Assembly: GCA_947447525.1 (NCBI GenBank)
Contig: CANFJL010000013.1
Location: 1 to 60,288 of the forward strand
Origin: Flavobacteriales bacterium
GTDB taxonomy: Bacteria; Bacteroidota; Bacteroidia; Flavobacteriales_D; Crocinitomicaceae
Direction: 5' to 3'
Length of the DNA: 60,288 nucleotides
The position numbers and the translations under genes are program-made. The notes beneath the pieces were generated by a model that saw only the letters and a program-made list of their open reading frames with translations, had not been told where the DNA came from and ran no database searches. Numbering within the stretch: the first letter of the stretch is position 1; every line of letters starts with the position of its first letter. Shown here one piece after another: positions 25,950 through 34,273 of this stretch.

Positions 25950-27737
25950 ATGAAACCTAGATTAGTTTTTCGATCAAAAGACACAAGTAAAATGAACATC
26001 AATCAGAACATAGAAAACGATCTTCTTTCCTTATTCTCAACGCATCCAAATTATCTGTTAAGGATGTTTTTTACTTTTTATCCTCTTTCAGATGAACAAA
26101 TAGTAAAATTCAAAGGGGAAATAAATTGGGGGTATTTGTCTTACAACTCTACAAGAGATTGGGATCAAGCATTTATCAAAGAATTCGAAGATAAATTAAA
26201 CTGGGATGCATTATCAGGGAATCCTTCATTACCTTGGTCAATGTCTTTTCTAAAAGCTTTTCCAGGAAGGTTTAAGGGCTCCACACAAACTACGAATCCT
26301 TCGTTGCCTTGGACTTATGAATTTATTACGAAATACGAGCAATTTTGGAATTTCTATTCTCTTCCATTAAACAAAGGAATTCCATGGACTCAAGAACTAG
26401 TTTTACATCCAAAAATAATTGATAAAAATCTTTCAACGGTGAACGGGCCAAACCTTTGGACAGAAGAATTTTTGATTAAAAATGGGGCAATACTACCTTG
26501 GAAGTTTTTATGTGCTAATCAGCATATTAAATGGTCAGAGGAATTGATAGATAAGTTATCTCCTTATTGGAAAAAAGCAGAAAAGAAAACCAGCGATCAT
26601 ATGGTTTCACCCTGGAAAGGTCTATGCTCCAACCCTTCAGTTCCTTGGACTGCTAAATTGATTAAAAAATATCAAAAGTCTTTTTTTAGACCCTATGGAA
26701 TTAATTGGAAAGAGTTAAGTAGAAATCCAAATTTGCCTTGGCAAGAGGAAAATCTGTTGGATCAATTCAAAGACAAATGGAAATGGGACCTACTTTCTGT
26801 GAATAACGGGATTGGATTTACAGAAGAACAAATCGAAAAATACAAAGACCTATTCATTTGGGATTCAGGCAGTGGAAGCAATCAAAATATTGCATCTAAT
26901 ACCAATCTTCCTTGGAATGTTGAGTTAATTAAAAAGTATAAGCAAAAATGGCATTGGTGGAGTTTGTCTCGAAATCCTGGTGTCAACTGGACAGAAGAAA
27001 TGATTACCATATTTGAAGAAAACATAATTTGGCAATCAATGGCAAACAACATCAATTTACCTTGGTCGTTGGATTTTATTTTGAAATATGAAAAAGAAAT
27101 ATTCAACTGTTGGACGACAACGAATAGCGAGTTTGATCAATACATTTGGAAAAAAGTATTTGAACCATTAATAACAGACGAAATCGCCGAACAGATTCTA
27201 TACAGTTTATCTAATCCATTTCATGCAATCAAAAATTATAAGCCTGAAACTGACGATGCAAATATTCCACAAAAGAACCTTGAAATATTGACCCGTTTAA
27301 TATTAAACATCGACTCTCAAACGAACCCTTACATTTCGAATTTTTCTAAAATAGATTTGTTCCTATCGGCCATTCAAACAGCAATGACGCAAATTTTAGT
27401 AGCAGATGAAAATGAGTTGAAAATTGAACTTAAATTATTGACTCAATTATATCAAGAAGCCGACGTTCCAACAAAAAAATATCTCAATAATTTGTGCGCT
27501 GAGGTGCATGAAGAGATCCGTATACTTTTTAAGGGTTATGGTATTGATAAAATTGCTCGTGAAGTTGTTTTGAAACAAAACGAAATGAACGAAACTTATT
27601 ACGAATTTGCTCGACAAGGAGGTCATGTATCACAAGATTATTCGTTTGTGCATTCATTCATTAAAAAGTATGGTAAAAAACATTTAGAATTGGCTCGGCT
27701 ATGGGTTCTTTTGGAAAAACTGCAACAAAACAAGTAA
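25950..27737 (+). CDS. Tryptophan-rich repeat protein
   Basis: A 595-residue protein. From about residue 45 to 390 it is built of degenerate units of roughly 22-27 residues with the pattern W-x-x-LS-x-N-P-x-x-(L/V)-PW-x-x-x-(L/F)-I-x-KY, for example GNPSLPWSMSFLKAF, SNPSVPWTAKLIKKY, RNPGVNWTEEMITIF and NNINLPWSLDFILKY. At least ten can be counted by eye. The last 200 residues are helical and not repetitive. No signal peptide is present. Such solenoid-like repeats usually bind other proteins. I do not recognise a named family. Confidence 0.7.
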   Translation: MKPRLVFRSKDTSKMNINQNIENDLLSLFSTHPNYLLRMFFTFYPLSDEQIVKFKGEINWGYLSYNSTRDWDQAFIKEFEDKLNWDALSGNPSLPWSMSFLKAFPGRFKGSTQTTNPSLPWTYEFITKYEQFWNFYSLPLNKGIPWTQELVLHPKIIDKNLSTVNGPNLWTEEFLIKNGAILPWKFLCANQHIKWSEELIDKLSPYWKKAEKKTSDHMVSPWKGLCSNPSVPWTAKLIKKYQKSFFRPYGINWKELSRNPNLPWQEENLLDQFKDKWKWDLLSVNNGIGFTEEQIEKYKDLFIWDSGSGSNQNIASNTNLPWNVELIKKYKQKWHWWSLSRNPGVNWTEEMITIFEENIIWQSMANNINLPWSLDFILKYEKEIFNCWTTTNSEFDQYIWKKVFEPLITDEIAEQILYSLSNPFHAIKNYKPETDDANIPQKNLEILTRLILNIDSQTNPYISNFSKIDLFLSAIQTAMTQILVADENELKIELKLLTQLYQEADVPTKKYLNNLCAEVHEEIRILFKGYGIDKIAREVVLKQNEMNETYYEFARQGGHVSQDYSFVHSFIKKYGKKHLELARLWVLLEKLQQNK

Positions 27738-27826
27738 GTTAATTATGCAATTGATGTATACTAGCCGGTCTAAAATTATTTTAAAACATAAACGCATTGG
27801 TGAAAGCAGGGAGTTAATCCCAATTT

Positions 27827-27944
27827 AAGTTAACTTCAAGTTAACTTAAATTCAACTTCAAGCTAGCTCAAGTTAACTCGAAGTTGGATATAAACTGAAA
27901 TTATGCTAGGTTCAAGCTAACTTTAAGTTAGCTTAAGCTAGGTT
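27827..27944. repeat. 11-bp phased palindromic tandem array
   Basis: About eleven degenerate units of the type AAGTTAACTTn or AAGCTAGCTTn start at 27,827, 27,838, 27,849, 27,860, 27,870, 27,881, 27,892, 27,903, 27,914, 27,925 and 27,935. Each core is itself palindromic (GTTAAC or GCTAGC), and spacing is 11 bp with two 10-bp steps, close to one helical turn. The array lies in a 637-bp gap between the repeat-protein gene and the secretion cluster. It does not look like coding sequence (period 11) and is not a CRISPR. Confidence 0.8.
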
Positions 27945-28203
27945 TTCACTATTTAAAAGCTTAATAATCGTACATTAAAAATATTCACCATAGGTACGTG
28001 CGGTCAATGTCATTCTTATTTCTAAATATAATTTTGTAACTATACTTGAATTTAATGGTTGAATCTATCTATATAAAACCAATTAATACGATTACTAAGT
28101 TGAGGAAGGTGGGTTAGTCTTTTTTTTAACACTTCAAAAGTCTTATTTCTGTTTAATAACCCAAGTCAAAACCGAAATCTAAACAAAAAAAAGTTTGACA
28201 ACT

Positions 28204-28218
28204 CAAGTCAAAGACTTG
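28204..28218. repeat. Perfect short inverted repeat
   Basis: CAAGTC, AAA, GACTTG forms a 6-bp stem with a 3-nt loop in the gap before the secreted-protein cluster. No T-tract follows, so it is more likely a regulatory or incidental palindrome than a terminator. Confidence 0.35.
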
Positions 28219-28326
28219 GTGGGGTCAATCTTATTGTTCTAATTTGCATGCGAATATTTTTTTTACTGAAAAACAGTTCTATACCTTTATTATATAGTAC
28301 GAACTTCGTAAACCAATTTAAATAGT

Positions 28327-28334
28327 TAGCTTTG
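28327..28334 (+). promoter_or_regulatory. Probable -7 promoter element of the secretion cluster
   Basis: TAGCTTTG fits TAnnTTTG. Initiation would fall near 28,341, which supports the start codon at 28,375 and argues against the upstream in-frame ATG at 28,345. Confidence 0.45.
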
Positions 28335-28374
28335 AGTAATCTATATGCAGTTTGAACTAAATTTATATTGCAAC

Positions 28375-28899
28375 ATGAGATATTTTAATATCATATTATT
28401 CCTTTTGTTGCTTTCAACTTCTTATTCTCAGACGAATTTAAGGGTAATGGCAAGCGCAGGAAGGATTGCAAAAAATCTAAACCCAGTAGTTTTTGGACCT
28501 AATTACACCATGTCTTACACATTAGGAGAGCCGTTTATCTACACAGGAACCTTGGTGTCCAACAAACGATTCTTTAATGGTTTCCAACAACCAGATGCCA
28601 TGATTCCGATTGGAACAGGTGTGGTTGCTCAAATGCCAACTCAACCAATATTTAAAATATATCCCAACCCATTTGATCATTTTTCCATTATTGAGGCACC
28701 TAAGGAATATGAAGACTTGGAATTAAAACTGCAACTCATTGATGCCAACGGAAAGTTAGTAATGGAAGAAATCATGTTGGGTGCCAGACACAAAACAGAC
28801 TATTCCAGTAACCTTGACCCAGGTACTTATTTTCTAAACATCTACCATATTACAGGGGAATTCATACAACAAGTTAAACTCATTAAAATAATACCATAA
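28375..28899 (+). CDS. Secreted protein with T9SS-type C-terminal sorting domain
   Basis: A 174-residue protein with signal peptide MRYFNIILFLLLLSTSYSQ. The C-terminal 80 residues begin FKIYPNPFDHFSIIE, include LQLIDANGKLVMEE and end in TYFLNIYHITGEFIQQVKLI. This is the PNP...G.Y.L.I pattern of por-secretion (type IX) sorting tails. The middle part is short, so it may mainly be a surface-anchored adaptor. I start at 28,375 because of the signal peptide and the promoter. Five secreted-protein genes follow one another from here. Confidence 0.75.
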   Translation: MRYFNIILFLLLLSTSYSQTNLRVMASAGRIAKNLNPVVFGPNYTMSYTLGEPFIYTGTLVSNKRFFNGFQQPDAMIPIGTGVVAQMPTQPIFKIYPNPFDHFSIIEAPKEYEDLELKLQLIDANGKLVMEEIMLGARHKTDYSSNLDPGTYFLNIYHITGEFIQQVKLIKIIP

Positions 28900-28901
28900 A
28901 A

Positions 28902-29960
28902 ATGAAAAAAATAATAGGTTTATTTTTTCTTTGTGTCGCCTTTTTATCCATACAAGGAATCAGCTATGCACAGTCTGGTGCGCCAAACGGAATCAATTAC
29001 CAAGCGGTAATCAGAAACAACCAGGGTACATTGGTTGCCAACTCTCCTGTCGCGATTCGAATAAACATTCGTCAAAACTCCGCATCGGGAATTGTAATAT
29101 TCTCAGAAAAACACTTGGTAACGACCACGCAATATGGCTTAGTGAATTTTGTAATTGGAGCAGGAACGTTTTTAGGACTTGGTGGTCCTTTTGCTACCAT
29201 TAATTGGGGAAATGGCCCTTACTATTTAGATTTAGGTGTGGCTTTTTCAGGTTTGCCAAATCCAACAACGTACATGGTTTATGGCACCCAACAGATGATG
29301 AGCGTTCCCTATGCATTATATGCAAAGTCCTCAGGTAACTTATTAAACCAATGGAAATATGGGGTAGGATTCCCAGCGGTAAGTTTAGGCACCATAGGGG
29401 ATTACTATCTTGACACCGCTACAGGAAATGTTTACAATAAAAATAGCGGTACTTCTTGGATCTTAATTTCTAATATCATGGGCCCACAAGGACCCCAGGG
29501 AGCAAATGGTACAACCGGATTGACTGGTCCTGCTGGTGCAACAGGCCCATCTGCTACAAATTGTGTGCAAATTGGCGATTATCATGCTGGAGGAATTGTT
29601 TTCTATGTAGATGGGACATGTCAGCATGGATTAGTTGTTACCCCTTTTGATTTATTAAACTACGATACTAATTCAGATCGTGTAATGGCAATTTCCATTT
29701 GTAATAATCTTAAAAGTAATGGATATACAGATTGGTATTTACCAACATTAACTGAATTGTTACAGATTTACAATAATTTAGGGAATGGAGGTTTTAGAGA
29801 GCCTTATTGGTCTACAAGCACAGCTCCAATAGTCAGATGGTATTGGAGTTCAACAGTTAATGCTCCAGGCAGTGGATTTGGAGTTAATTTCGATTCAGGT
29901 ACTCAATCTATTTGGGCAGATGGAAACGATTTGCGAATTAGGGCGATTAGACCTTTTTAA
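28902..29960 (+). CDS. Secreted protein with collagen-like linker and DUF1566-like domain
   Basis: A 352-residue protein: signal peptide ending GISYAQ, an N-terminal domain with NGINYQAVIRNNQGTLVANS (shared with the gene at 30,454), a collagen-like Gly-x-Y stretch GPQGPQGANGTTGLTGPAG, and a C-terminal domain with GGIVFYVDG, YTDWYLPTLTEL and YWSSTV, similar to DUF1566/Lcl-type adhesion domains. Such proteins are surface or matrix components in Bacteroidota. No T9SS tail is visible. It is 2 bp after the previous gene. Confidence 0.75.
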   Translation: MKKIIGLFFLCVAFLSIQGISYAQSGAPNGINYQAVIRNNQGTLVANSPVAIRINIRQNSASGIVIFSEKHLVTTTQYGLVNFVIGAGTFLGLGGPFATINWGNGPYYLDLGVAFSGLPNPTTYMVYGTQQMMSVPYALYAKSSGNLLNQWKYGVGFPAVSLGTIGDYYLDTATGNVYNKNSGTSWILISNIMGPQGPQGANGTTGLTGPAGATGPSATNCVQIGDYHAGGIVFYVDGTCQHGLVVTPFDLLNYDTNSDRVMAISICNNLKSNGYTDWYLPTLTELLQIYNNLGNGGFREPYWSTSTAPIVRWYWSSTVNAPGSGFGVNFDSGTQSIWADGNDLRIRAIRPF

Positions 29961-29972
29961 AATAATAATATC

Positions 29973-30449
29973 ATGAGAATAGTTTTTATCCTGCTTTACA
30001 TTTTGTCAATCCATTTTTTGGATGCTCAGACAAGCACAAATACTACAGGGGCAACAGTGACCGGGGCAAATGGTTCATCAAGTTATTCTGTTGGGCAAGT
30101 TGTTTATACCACTAATTCAAGTGCTGCTTATACTATCACTCAAGGTGTTCAACAGCCCTATGAGATTTTTGAAGTTTCGAGCATTGATGAATTAAATAAT
30201 AATTTAATTGTGATTGTATATCCCAACCCAACTTATGAAGGGATTACTATAAAATTTATTGAGCCAATAAAAGAAATTCTTCAATATTATATAACGGATA
30301 ATTCAGGAAAACTAATAACATCTGGTATAATAAATGATGAAATCACTCAAATATCCATTGATAAAAAAGCCGTTTCAAACTTAAGATTAGAAATTATTAA
30401 TAAAGAAACTACAAAGCATTTGAAATCTTACAATTTAATTAAACTTTAA
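29973..30449 (+). CDS. Secreted protein with T9SS-type tail
   Basis: A 158-residue protein with signal peptide MRIVFILLYILSIHFLDAQ, a Thr/Ser-rich segment GSSSYSVGQVVYTTN as also seen in the first gene of this cluster, and a sorting-type tail starting IVYPNPTYEGITIKF and ending LRLEIINKETTKHLKSYNLI. It probably serves as a surface-exposed companion of the neighbouring proteins. Spacing to both neighbours is under 13 bp, so an operon is likely. Confidence 0.65.
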   Translation: MRIVFILLYILSIHFLDAQTSTNTTGATVTGANGSSSYSVGQVVYTTNSSAAYTITQGVQQPYEIFEVSSIDELNNNLIVIVYPNPTYEGITIKFIEPIKEILQYYITDNSGKLITSGIINDEITQISIDKKAVSNLRLEIINKETTKHLKSYNLIKL

Positions 30450-30453
30450 ACCT

Positions 30454-30915
30454 ATGAGAAAATTATTTTATGTGTCAACACTCTTATTCAGTTTTGCAGC
30501 AACCGCGCAATCTCCTGAAAAAATGAGTTATCAAGCAGTGATTCGTAATGCTTCAGACGTCCTTGTTGCAAATCAAAATGTTGGAATAAGAATTACAGTA
30601 TTGCAAGGATCAGTGAATGGAACAAACGTATATAGCGAAACACACACTGCTGCAACAAATATCAATGGTTTATTATCTCTTGAAATAGGAAATGGTGTAA
30701 CTTCTGGAAATTTCTCAATCATTAATTGGGCAACAGGCCCTTATTTTCTCAAAACTGAGACAGATCCAACAGGTGGTACAAGTTATTCGATAACAGGTAC
30801 AACACAACTTCTTAGTGTTCCTTATGCTTTGCATTCAAAAACGGCAGAAAGCATTAGTGGTTCAGGAACAGGTAGCAATGCAAATACATTAATTTATACA
30901 GTATCAGGATTTTAA
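30454..30915 (+). CDS. Secreted protein, paralogue of the 28,902 N-terminal domain
   Basis: A 153-residue protein with signal peptide MRKLFYVSTLLFSFAATAQ. MSYQAVIRNASDVLVANQNV, YSETHTA, INWATGPYFLKTETD and LLSVPYALHSKTAES align with the N-terminal 130 residues of the 352-residue protein two genes upstream. It lacks the collagen-like and DUF1566 parts and ends soon after a Ser/Gly linker (SGSGTGSNANT). It may be an evolutionarily truncated copy or a stand-alone module. Confidence 0.65.
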   Translation: MRKLFYVSTLLFSFAATAQSPEKMSYQAVIRNASDVLVANQNVGIRITVLQGSVNGTNVYSETHTAATNINGLLSLEIGNGVTSGNFSIINWATGPYFLKTETDPTGGTSYSITGTTQLLSVPYALHSKTAESISGSGTGSNANTLIYTVSGF

Positions 30916-30938
30916 TTTAACTCTAAACACAAATAATT

Positions 30939-31346
30939 ATGAAATTACATTTAACAATGCTCGCTTTTATTCTTTTAGGTTTTAATTCTGCTTATTCTCA
31001 GAATAATAATTTACAATTCAGTAATGCTATTATGGCTCAAGTAACAGGGATTCCAAATATTGGTTCAGTTGGCACAATAGTAGTTCCAGTTGGAAAAGTC
31101 TGGAAAATCGAATCAAGATCACTCTCCAATATTTCTGGTTCGTATCCAACAACCATTAATCAAGGTTCTATGACAGCATATATTGGAAATATGATTGCTT
31201 ACTCTAATAATTATGATGCAAGTACTTTAGCATTACCAATTTGGTTACCTTCAGGTTCGTATTCAATTTCAATTAATGTTGCCAACTATACTTCCGCTAA
31301 CCATTCATTTAATTATACGGCAATAGAGTTTAATGCAGTTCCTTAA
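30939..31346 (+). CDS. Small secreted beta-rich protein
   Basis: A 135-residue protein with signal peptide ending FNSAYSQ, followed by a beta-strand-rich body (IGSVGTIVVPVGKVWKIESR, IWLPSGSYSISINVANYTS). No sorting tail or named domain is seen. It is the last gene of the secretion cluster, 23 bp after the preceding one. Confidence 0.6.
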   Translation: MKLHLTMLAFILLGFNSAYSQNNNLQFSNAIMAQVTGIPNIGSVGTIVVPVGKVWKIESRSLSNISGSYPTTINQGSMTAYIGNMIAYSNNYDASTLALPIWLPSGSYSISINVANYTSANHSFNYTAIEFNAVP

Positions 31347-31373
31347 ATAAAAATTATTTTCTTTTTTTTTTTA

Positions 31374-31484
31374 GATTTCGAATTTCAGGTTTATTTAGAA
31401 GGTGAATTAAAATCCGAGATTGATTCAGTAGAAAAGGATATTCCAATTGTTGTTAAGTTAATTTTCGAATTACTACCCTTTTAA
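31374..31484 (+). pseudogene. 3' fragment of an unidentified gene
   Basis: An open 36-codon stretch without a start codon encodes FEFQVYLEGELKSEID and on to KLIFELLPF and a stop, directly after a T-tract. Coding-like composition suggests a truncated gene tail. It ends 1 bp before a convergent gene. Confidence 0.3.
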
Positions 31485-31485
31485 C

Positions 31486-31929
31486 TTATTGAAGAGTAAA
31501 CTTCGATTTGTTAGAATAACTATTTTTGATTTTTTGAAAAAGATTTACTCCATCCTTATGGCTTAATAGTTCCTTATCTGTTTCATCCAAATCACACGGA
31601 TCATATATTTTTACTCGACAAAAGATCAATCGTTTTATTCGAATGGATAGCTCCCTTATTTTATATTGTTTCTTATTCATCTCTTTCAATTTTAATATGA
31701 ATAAAACCTTCACAGAACCTTGATTAATGGTCATACGATAATATCCCTGTTCCACGCATTTAAAGAACGAATGATTGGACTCTTTTAAAAACCGATATTG
31801 AGAGTTTGAAATTAATCGATAGAACTGACTAGCGCTTTTTAATCTCACTAAAAAGGCACTCAATCGGATGTCTACTTGTATCACAAACCAATCTTTATCC
31901 TGAATTATATGTTTATATAAGCTATTCAT
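31486..31929 (-). CDS. Hypothetical protein, 147 aa
   Basis: A basic 147-residue protein with no signal peptide (MNSLYKHIIQDKDWFVIQVD, later RELSIRIKRLIFCRVKIYDP). I do not recognise it. It stands alone on the minus strand next to gene fragments and a tyrosine recombinase, so it may be cargo of the integrated element. Confidence 0.45.
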   Translation of the reverse strand: MNSLYKHIIQDKDWFVIQVDIRLSAFLVRLKSASQFYRLISNSQYRFLKESNHSFFKCVEQGYYRMTINQGSVKVLFILKLKEMNKKQYKIRELSIRIKRLIFCRVKIYDPCDLDETDKELLSHKDGVNLFQKIKNSYSNKSKFTLQ

Positions 31930-32047
31930 GTTTTCCAGTTAAAAAGTGTATTAATGAATCAGTTTATTATTCATCGTTTTGCATATTTTCAGCGGTGCGA
32001 TTAAAAAGTTGAATAATGAACGGGAATAAAATCTTGGGTACATATTA

Positions 32048-32334
32048 ATGGAAAAAAACCAATCCACATTCCTTAATACAGCTTCGAATTGAACAGGGAA
32101 GATTTCAAGAAATACATCTTCAGATGAATTACAAAATGACAGGGCGAAAGCATTTGGATTAGTTAATTACTTTAAAGAACAATCGCAAGGTTCTTCATCT
32201 AATTTACAAAAGGATGATGAGCTTTTATAGAAGGTTTTAAAGAGATAATCCACGGAGAAAGGGGTAACCTAATGAAAAAGATTTCGATTTCCAACCTTCT
32301 TGATTTTAGTTTTTTAAATCAAAAAAATTCTTGA
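32048..32334 (+). pseudogene. Broken small gene near the integrase
   Basis: An ATG at 32,048 is followed by 14 codons, a TGA, then an open stretch RAKAFGLVNYFKEQSQGSSS to a TAG at 32,230. The reading continues in another frame as GFKEIIHGERGNLMKKISIS to about 32,334. One nonsense mutation and one frameshift indicate decay. Identity unknown. Confidence 0.4.
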
Positions 32335-32444
32335 GATTTCATTGGTTTTCTTGCGCCGAAACACTTTAAGTCGAGAGAAGCTAATCGAGTGGGCAAAGCT
32401 CACTAGGCACATATCGAGATAAGCAACTGATAAGCACCTCCCAA

Positions 32445-33695
32445 TCAAAAATACTCCCCATATTTTTTTGCGGTCAACTCTGCGTCAAGTTTTAGATATT
32501 TCACAAAACTTCTCTCCGATTTGTGTCCACTGAATTTCATAATTACATGTGCTGGCATTCCTTTTAAAAATTTCAATGTACAAAATGTTCTCCTGCAGGT
32601 GTGGGATGAAACTTCTTCAAACTTTTTTTTAGTAATTATCACTGTTTCTCCAGCTACTTCACGATAGAATTTTATCTCATCTTGCATGTTTGCTAATGCA
32701 CACAATTCGCGTATAGTTTTATTGAATTTTGTCAATTGATTTCTATCGTACAGAGGAGGTTTACCATCGTACTTCGCAAGTATATTTTGGACGCGTGCAC
32801 TTAATGGAATAATTAGTTTTTTAACTCCTGCATTTTTGGTTTTCTTCGGGACAATGTGTAATTCATTATTTCGAATGTCATGCTCTGTGATCCGAATGAA
32901 ATCACTGAAACGAAGACCAGTTTCACATCCTACTAAAAACAAATCGCGCACCAAGGTCTGACTTGGATCTTTGGGCACTATGGCTTCCAATTGATCTAAT
33001 TCCTCTTCAGTGAGGTACACCTTATCCACATCTTCCATAATGGTGGGAAATGATTTTAAGCTAAATTTCTTGGTGATGTTTTGATCGAAACACCAATTAA
33101 GGAACGCTTTTAAATTTTTATTTTGTTTCCCAATCGTATTGGGCATTAGCCCTGGCTCTCCTATAGAATTTAAGGCCACAAAAGCAAGATAATTCGCCCA
33201 CTCTTGTTTGAATGAACTCGTTTCGCTCGTTATGAGTGCAAAACTCAATTTCCCTCCTAAGACATTCTCAACATTAAGCAAGTGCTTTCTTATGGAATTG
33301 TTGTAATCCCTAACATCCGGATTAACCTGTCGCTTTACTTCCACAAAATCATTGAAATGATCCCAAAAGGTTTTTGCTTTCTTATGTTTTATAGGGACAT
33401 CATGTTGCTTCAAGAAATCCGCTTTAATTCGTGCAGGATTCGGAAAATGTCCTTCGTCTCTGTATTGCTTCATCAATGATTCCATCACAGCTTCCAATTT
33501 ATCCAAGCGGTCATTAATTTCGTTGGCCATTTGAAATTCTATGCTTACTTTAGCTCGTTGCTTCTTTTCTTGCCACATTTTTGGTGGAACTGTACATCCC
33601 GTAGCCATCCTAATGCGATTGTTTTCGTAATGAACACTTATCAAAATTGAAGTGGATTGTGCCGACTTTTTGTCTCTTAAATAGAAGTGAATCAT
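32445..33695 (-). CDS. Tyrosine recombinase / integrase (Bacteroidota type)
   Basis: A 416-residue site-specific recombinase with an N-terminal arm-binding domain (GCTVPPKMWQEKKQRAKVSI), a SAM-like core-binding domain, and the catalytic domain: Arg in CETGLRFSDF, HTCRR (HxxR), GHKSERSF and the nucleophile Tyr in FVKYLKL. Such enzymes integrate and excise mobile elements. Clean element borders are not visible. The gene lies beside decayed genes and a truncated GIY-YIG gene, as expected of an insertion point. Normal length, so probably functional. Confidence 0.92.
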   Translation of the reverse strand: MIHFYLRDKKSAQSTSILISVHYENNRIRMATGCTVPPKMWQEKKQRAKVSIEFQMANEINDRLDKLEAVMESLMKQYRDEGHFPNPARIKADFLKQHDVPIKHKKAKTFWDHFNDFVEVKRQVNPDVRDYNNSIRKHLLNVENVLGGKLSFALITSETSSFKQEWANYLAFVALNSIGEPGLMPNTIGKQNKNLKAFLNWCFDQNITKKFSLKSFPTIMEDVDKVYLTEEELDQLEAIVPKDPSQTLVRDLFLVGCETGLRFSDFIRITEHDIRNNELHIVPKKTKNAGVKKLIIPLSARVQNILAKYDGKPPLYDRNQLTKFNKTIRELCALANMQDEIKFYREVAGETVIITKKKFEEVSSHTCRRTFCTLKFLKGMPAHVIMKFSGHKSERSFVKYLKLDAELTAKKYGEYF

Positions 33696-33723
33696 GTTAA
33701 TAACTTTCTACAAATATACACTA

Positions 33724-33747
33724 AACCGTGGACAGAACCGTGGACAG
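33724..33747. repeat. 12-bp tandem repeat upstream of the integrase
   Basis: AACCGTGGACAG occurs twice in direct tandem 29 bp before the integrase start codon. Such short direct repeats near a recombinase can be arm-type binding sites or part of the attachment region; nothing more supports this. Confidence 0.4.
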
Positions 33748-33911
33748 ATTGAGTTATTTCATGTTGTTTTTCAACAAATTTTTCCCAAGTAGATTGTAAT
33801 GTAACTAGCTGTTTTACAATACATTATAGACCAATTTAGACCAACTTAAGCAAAGCCCCGAAAACACTAGACTTGCGGTCCCGTCCAGACCGCTCAGAAC
33901 GTTAAAGCGTT

Positions 33912-33939
33912 AAAAGCCCTATTTCATAGGGCTTTTTTT
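33912..33939. terminator. Intrinsic terminator
   Basis: AAAAGCCCTA, TTTCA, TAGGGC followed by seven T is a strong rho-independent hairpin. No gene ends directly upstream on either strand (integrase starts at 33,695; a GIY-YIG gene starts at 34,068). The transcript it served has probably been displaced by the insertion. The surrounding 370-bp gap holds only this and the tandem repeat. Confidence 0.75.
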
Positions 33940-34067
33940 AATTTATGGCCCCGACGCTTTCGGTCGGGATTCAGACATTCCTTACGGAATCTTCGGAACT
34001 GGAGGATTAGAAAACCTAGGATGTTTATAAATCTTAGGGTTTTTGTTTTTAGTTTAAGCCATTCTCA

Positions 34068-34253
34068 ATGGAAGTATATTCAGTTTATATAATTTGTAAT
34101 CCCCAAAAAATTTATTACAAGGGCTTTACAAGCGATGTTTTGCGTCGATTGGATGAACATAATTCTTCTCTAGGAAAATACACTTCTGAAAAAGGGCCAT
34201 GGATTTTGGTGTTCCAACATTCATTTATTTCCAAGTCAGAGGCTTTGAAGTAA
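34068..34253 (+). pseudogene. Truncated GIY-YIG endonuclease
   Basis: Sixty-one residues: VYSVYIICN (GIY-like strand), KIYYKGFTSDVLRRLDEHN (YIG and Arg motif) and KYTSEKGPWILVFQHSF. This is the small UPF0213/YhbQ type, normally 80-100 residues. Here a stop follows EALK, so the last helix with part of the catalytic surface is missing. It is probably inactive. Confidence 0.7.
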
Positions 34254-34273
34254 ATCAACTGTTCTTGACAGTA

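Noticed and set aside
27827..27944. CRISPR array
   Set aside because: Units are 11 bp with no spacers and no cas genes nearby.
33840..33911. tRNA or tRNA fragment as integrase attachment site
   Set aside because: I could not fold a cloverleaf or find a T-arm; only an intrinsic terminator is clear.
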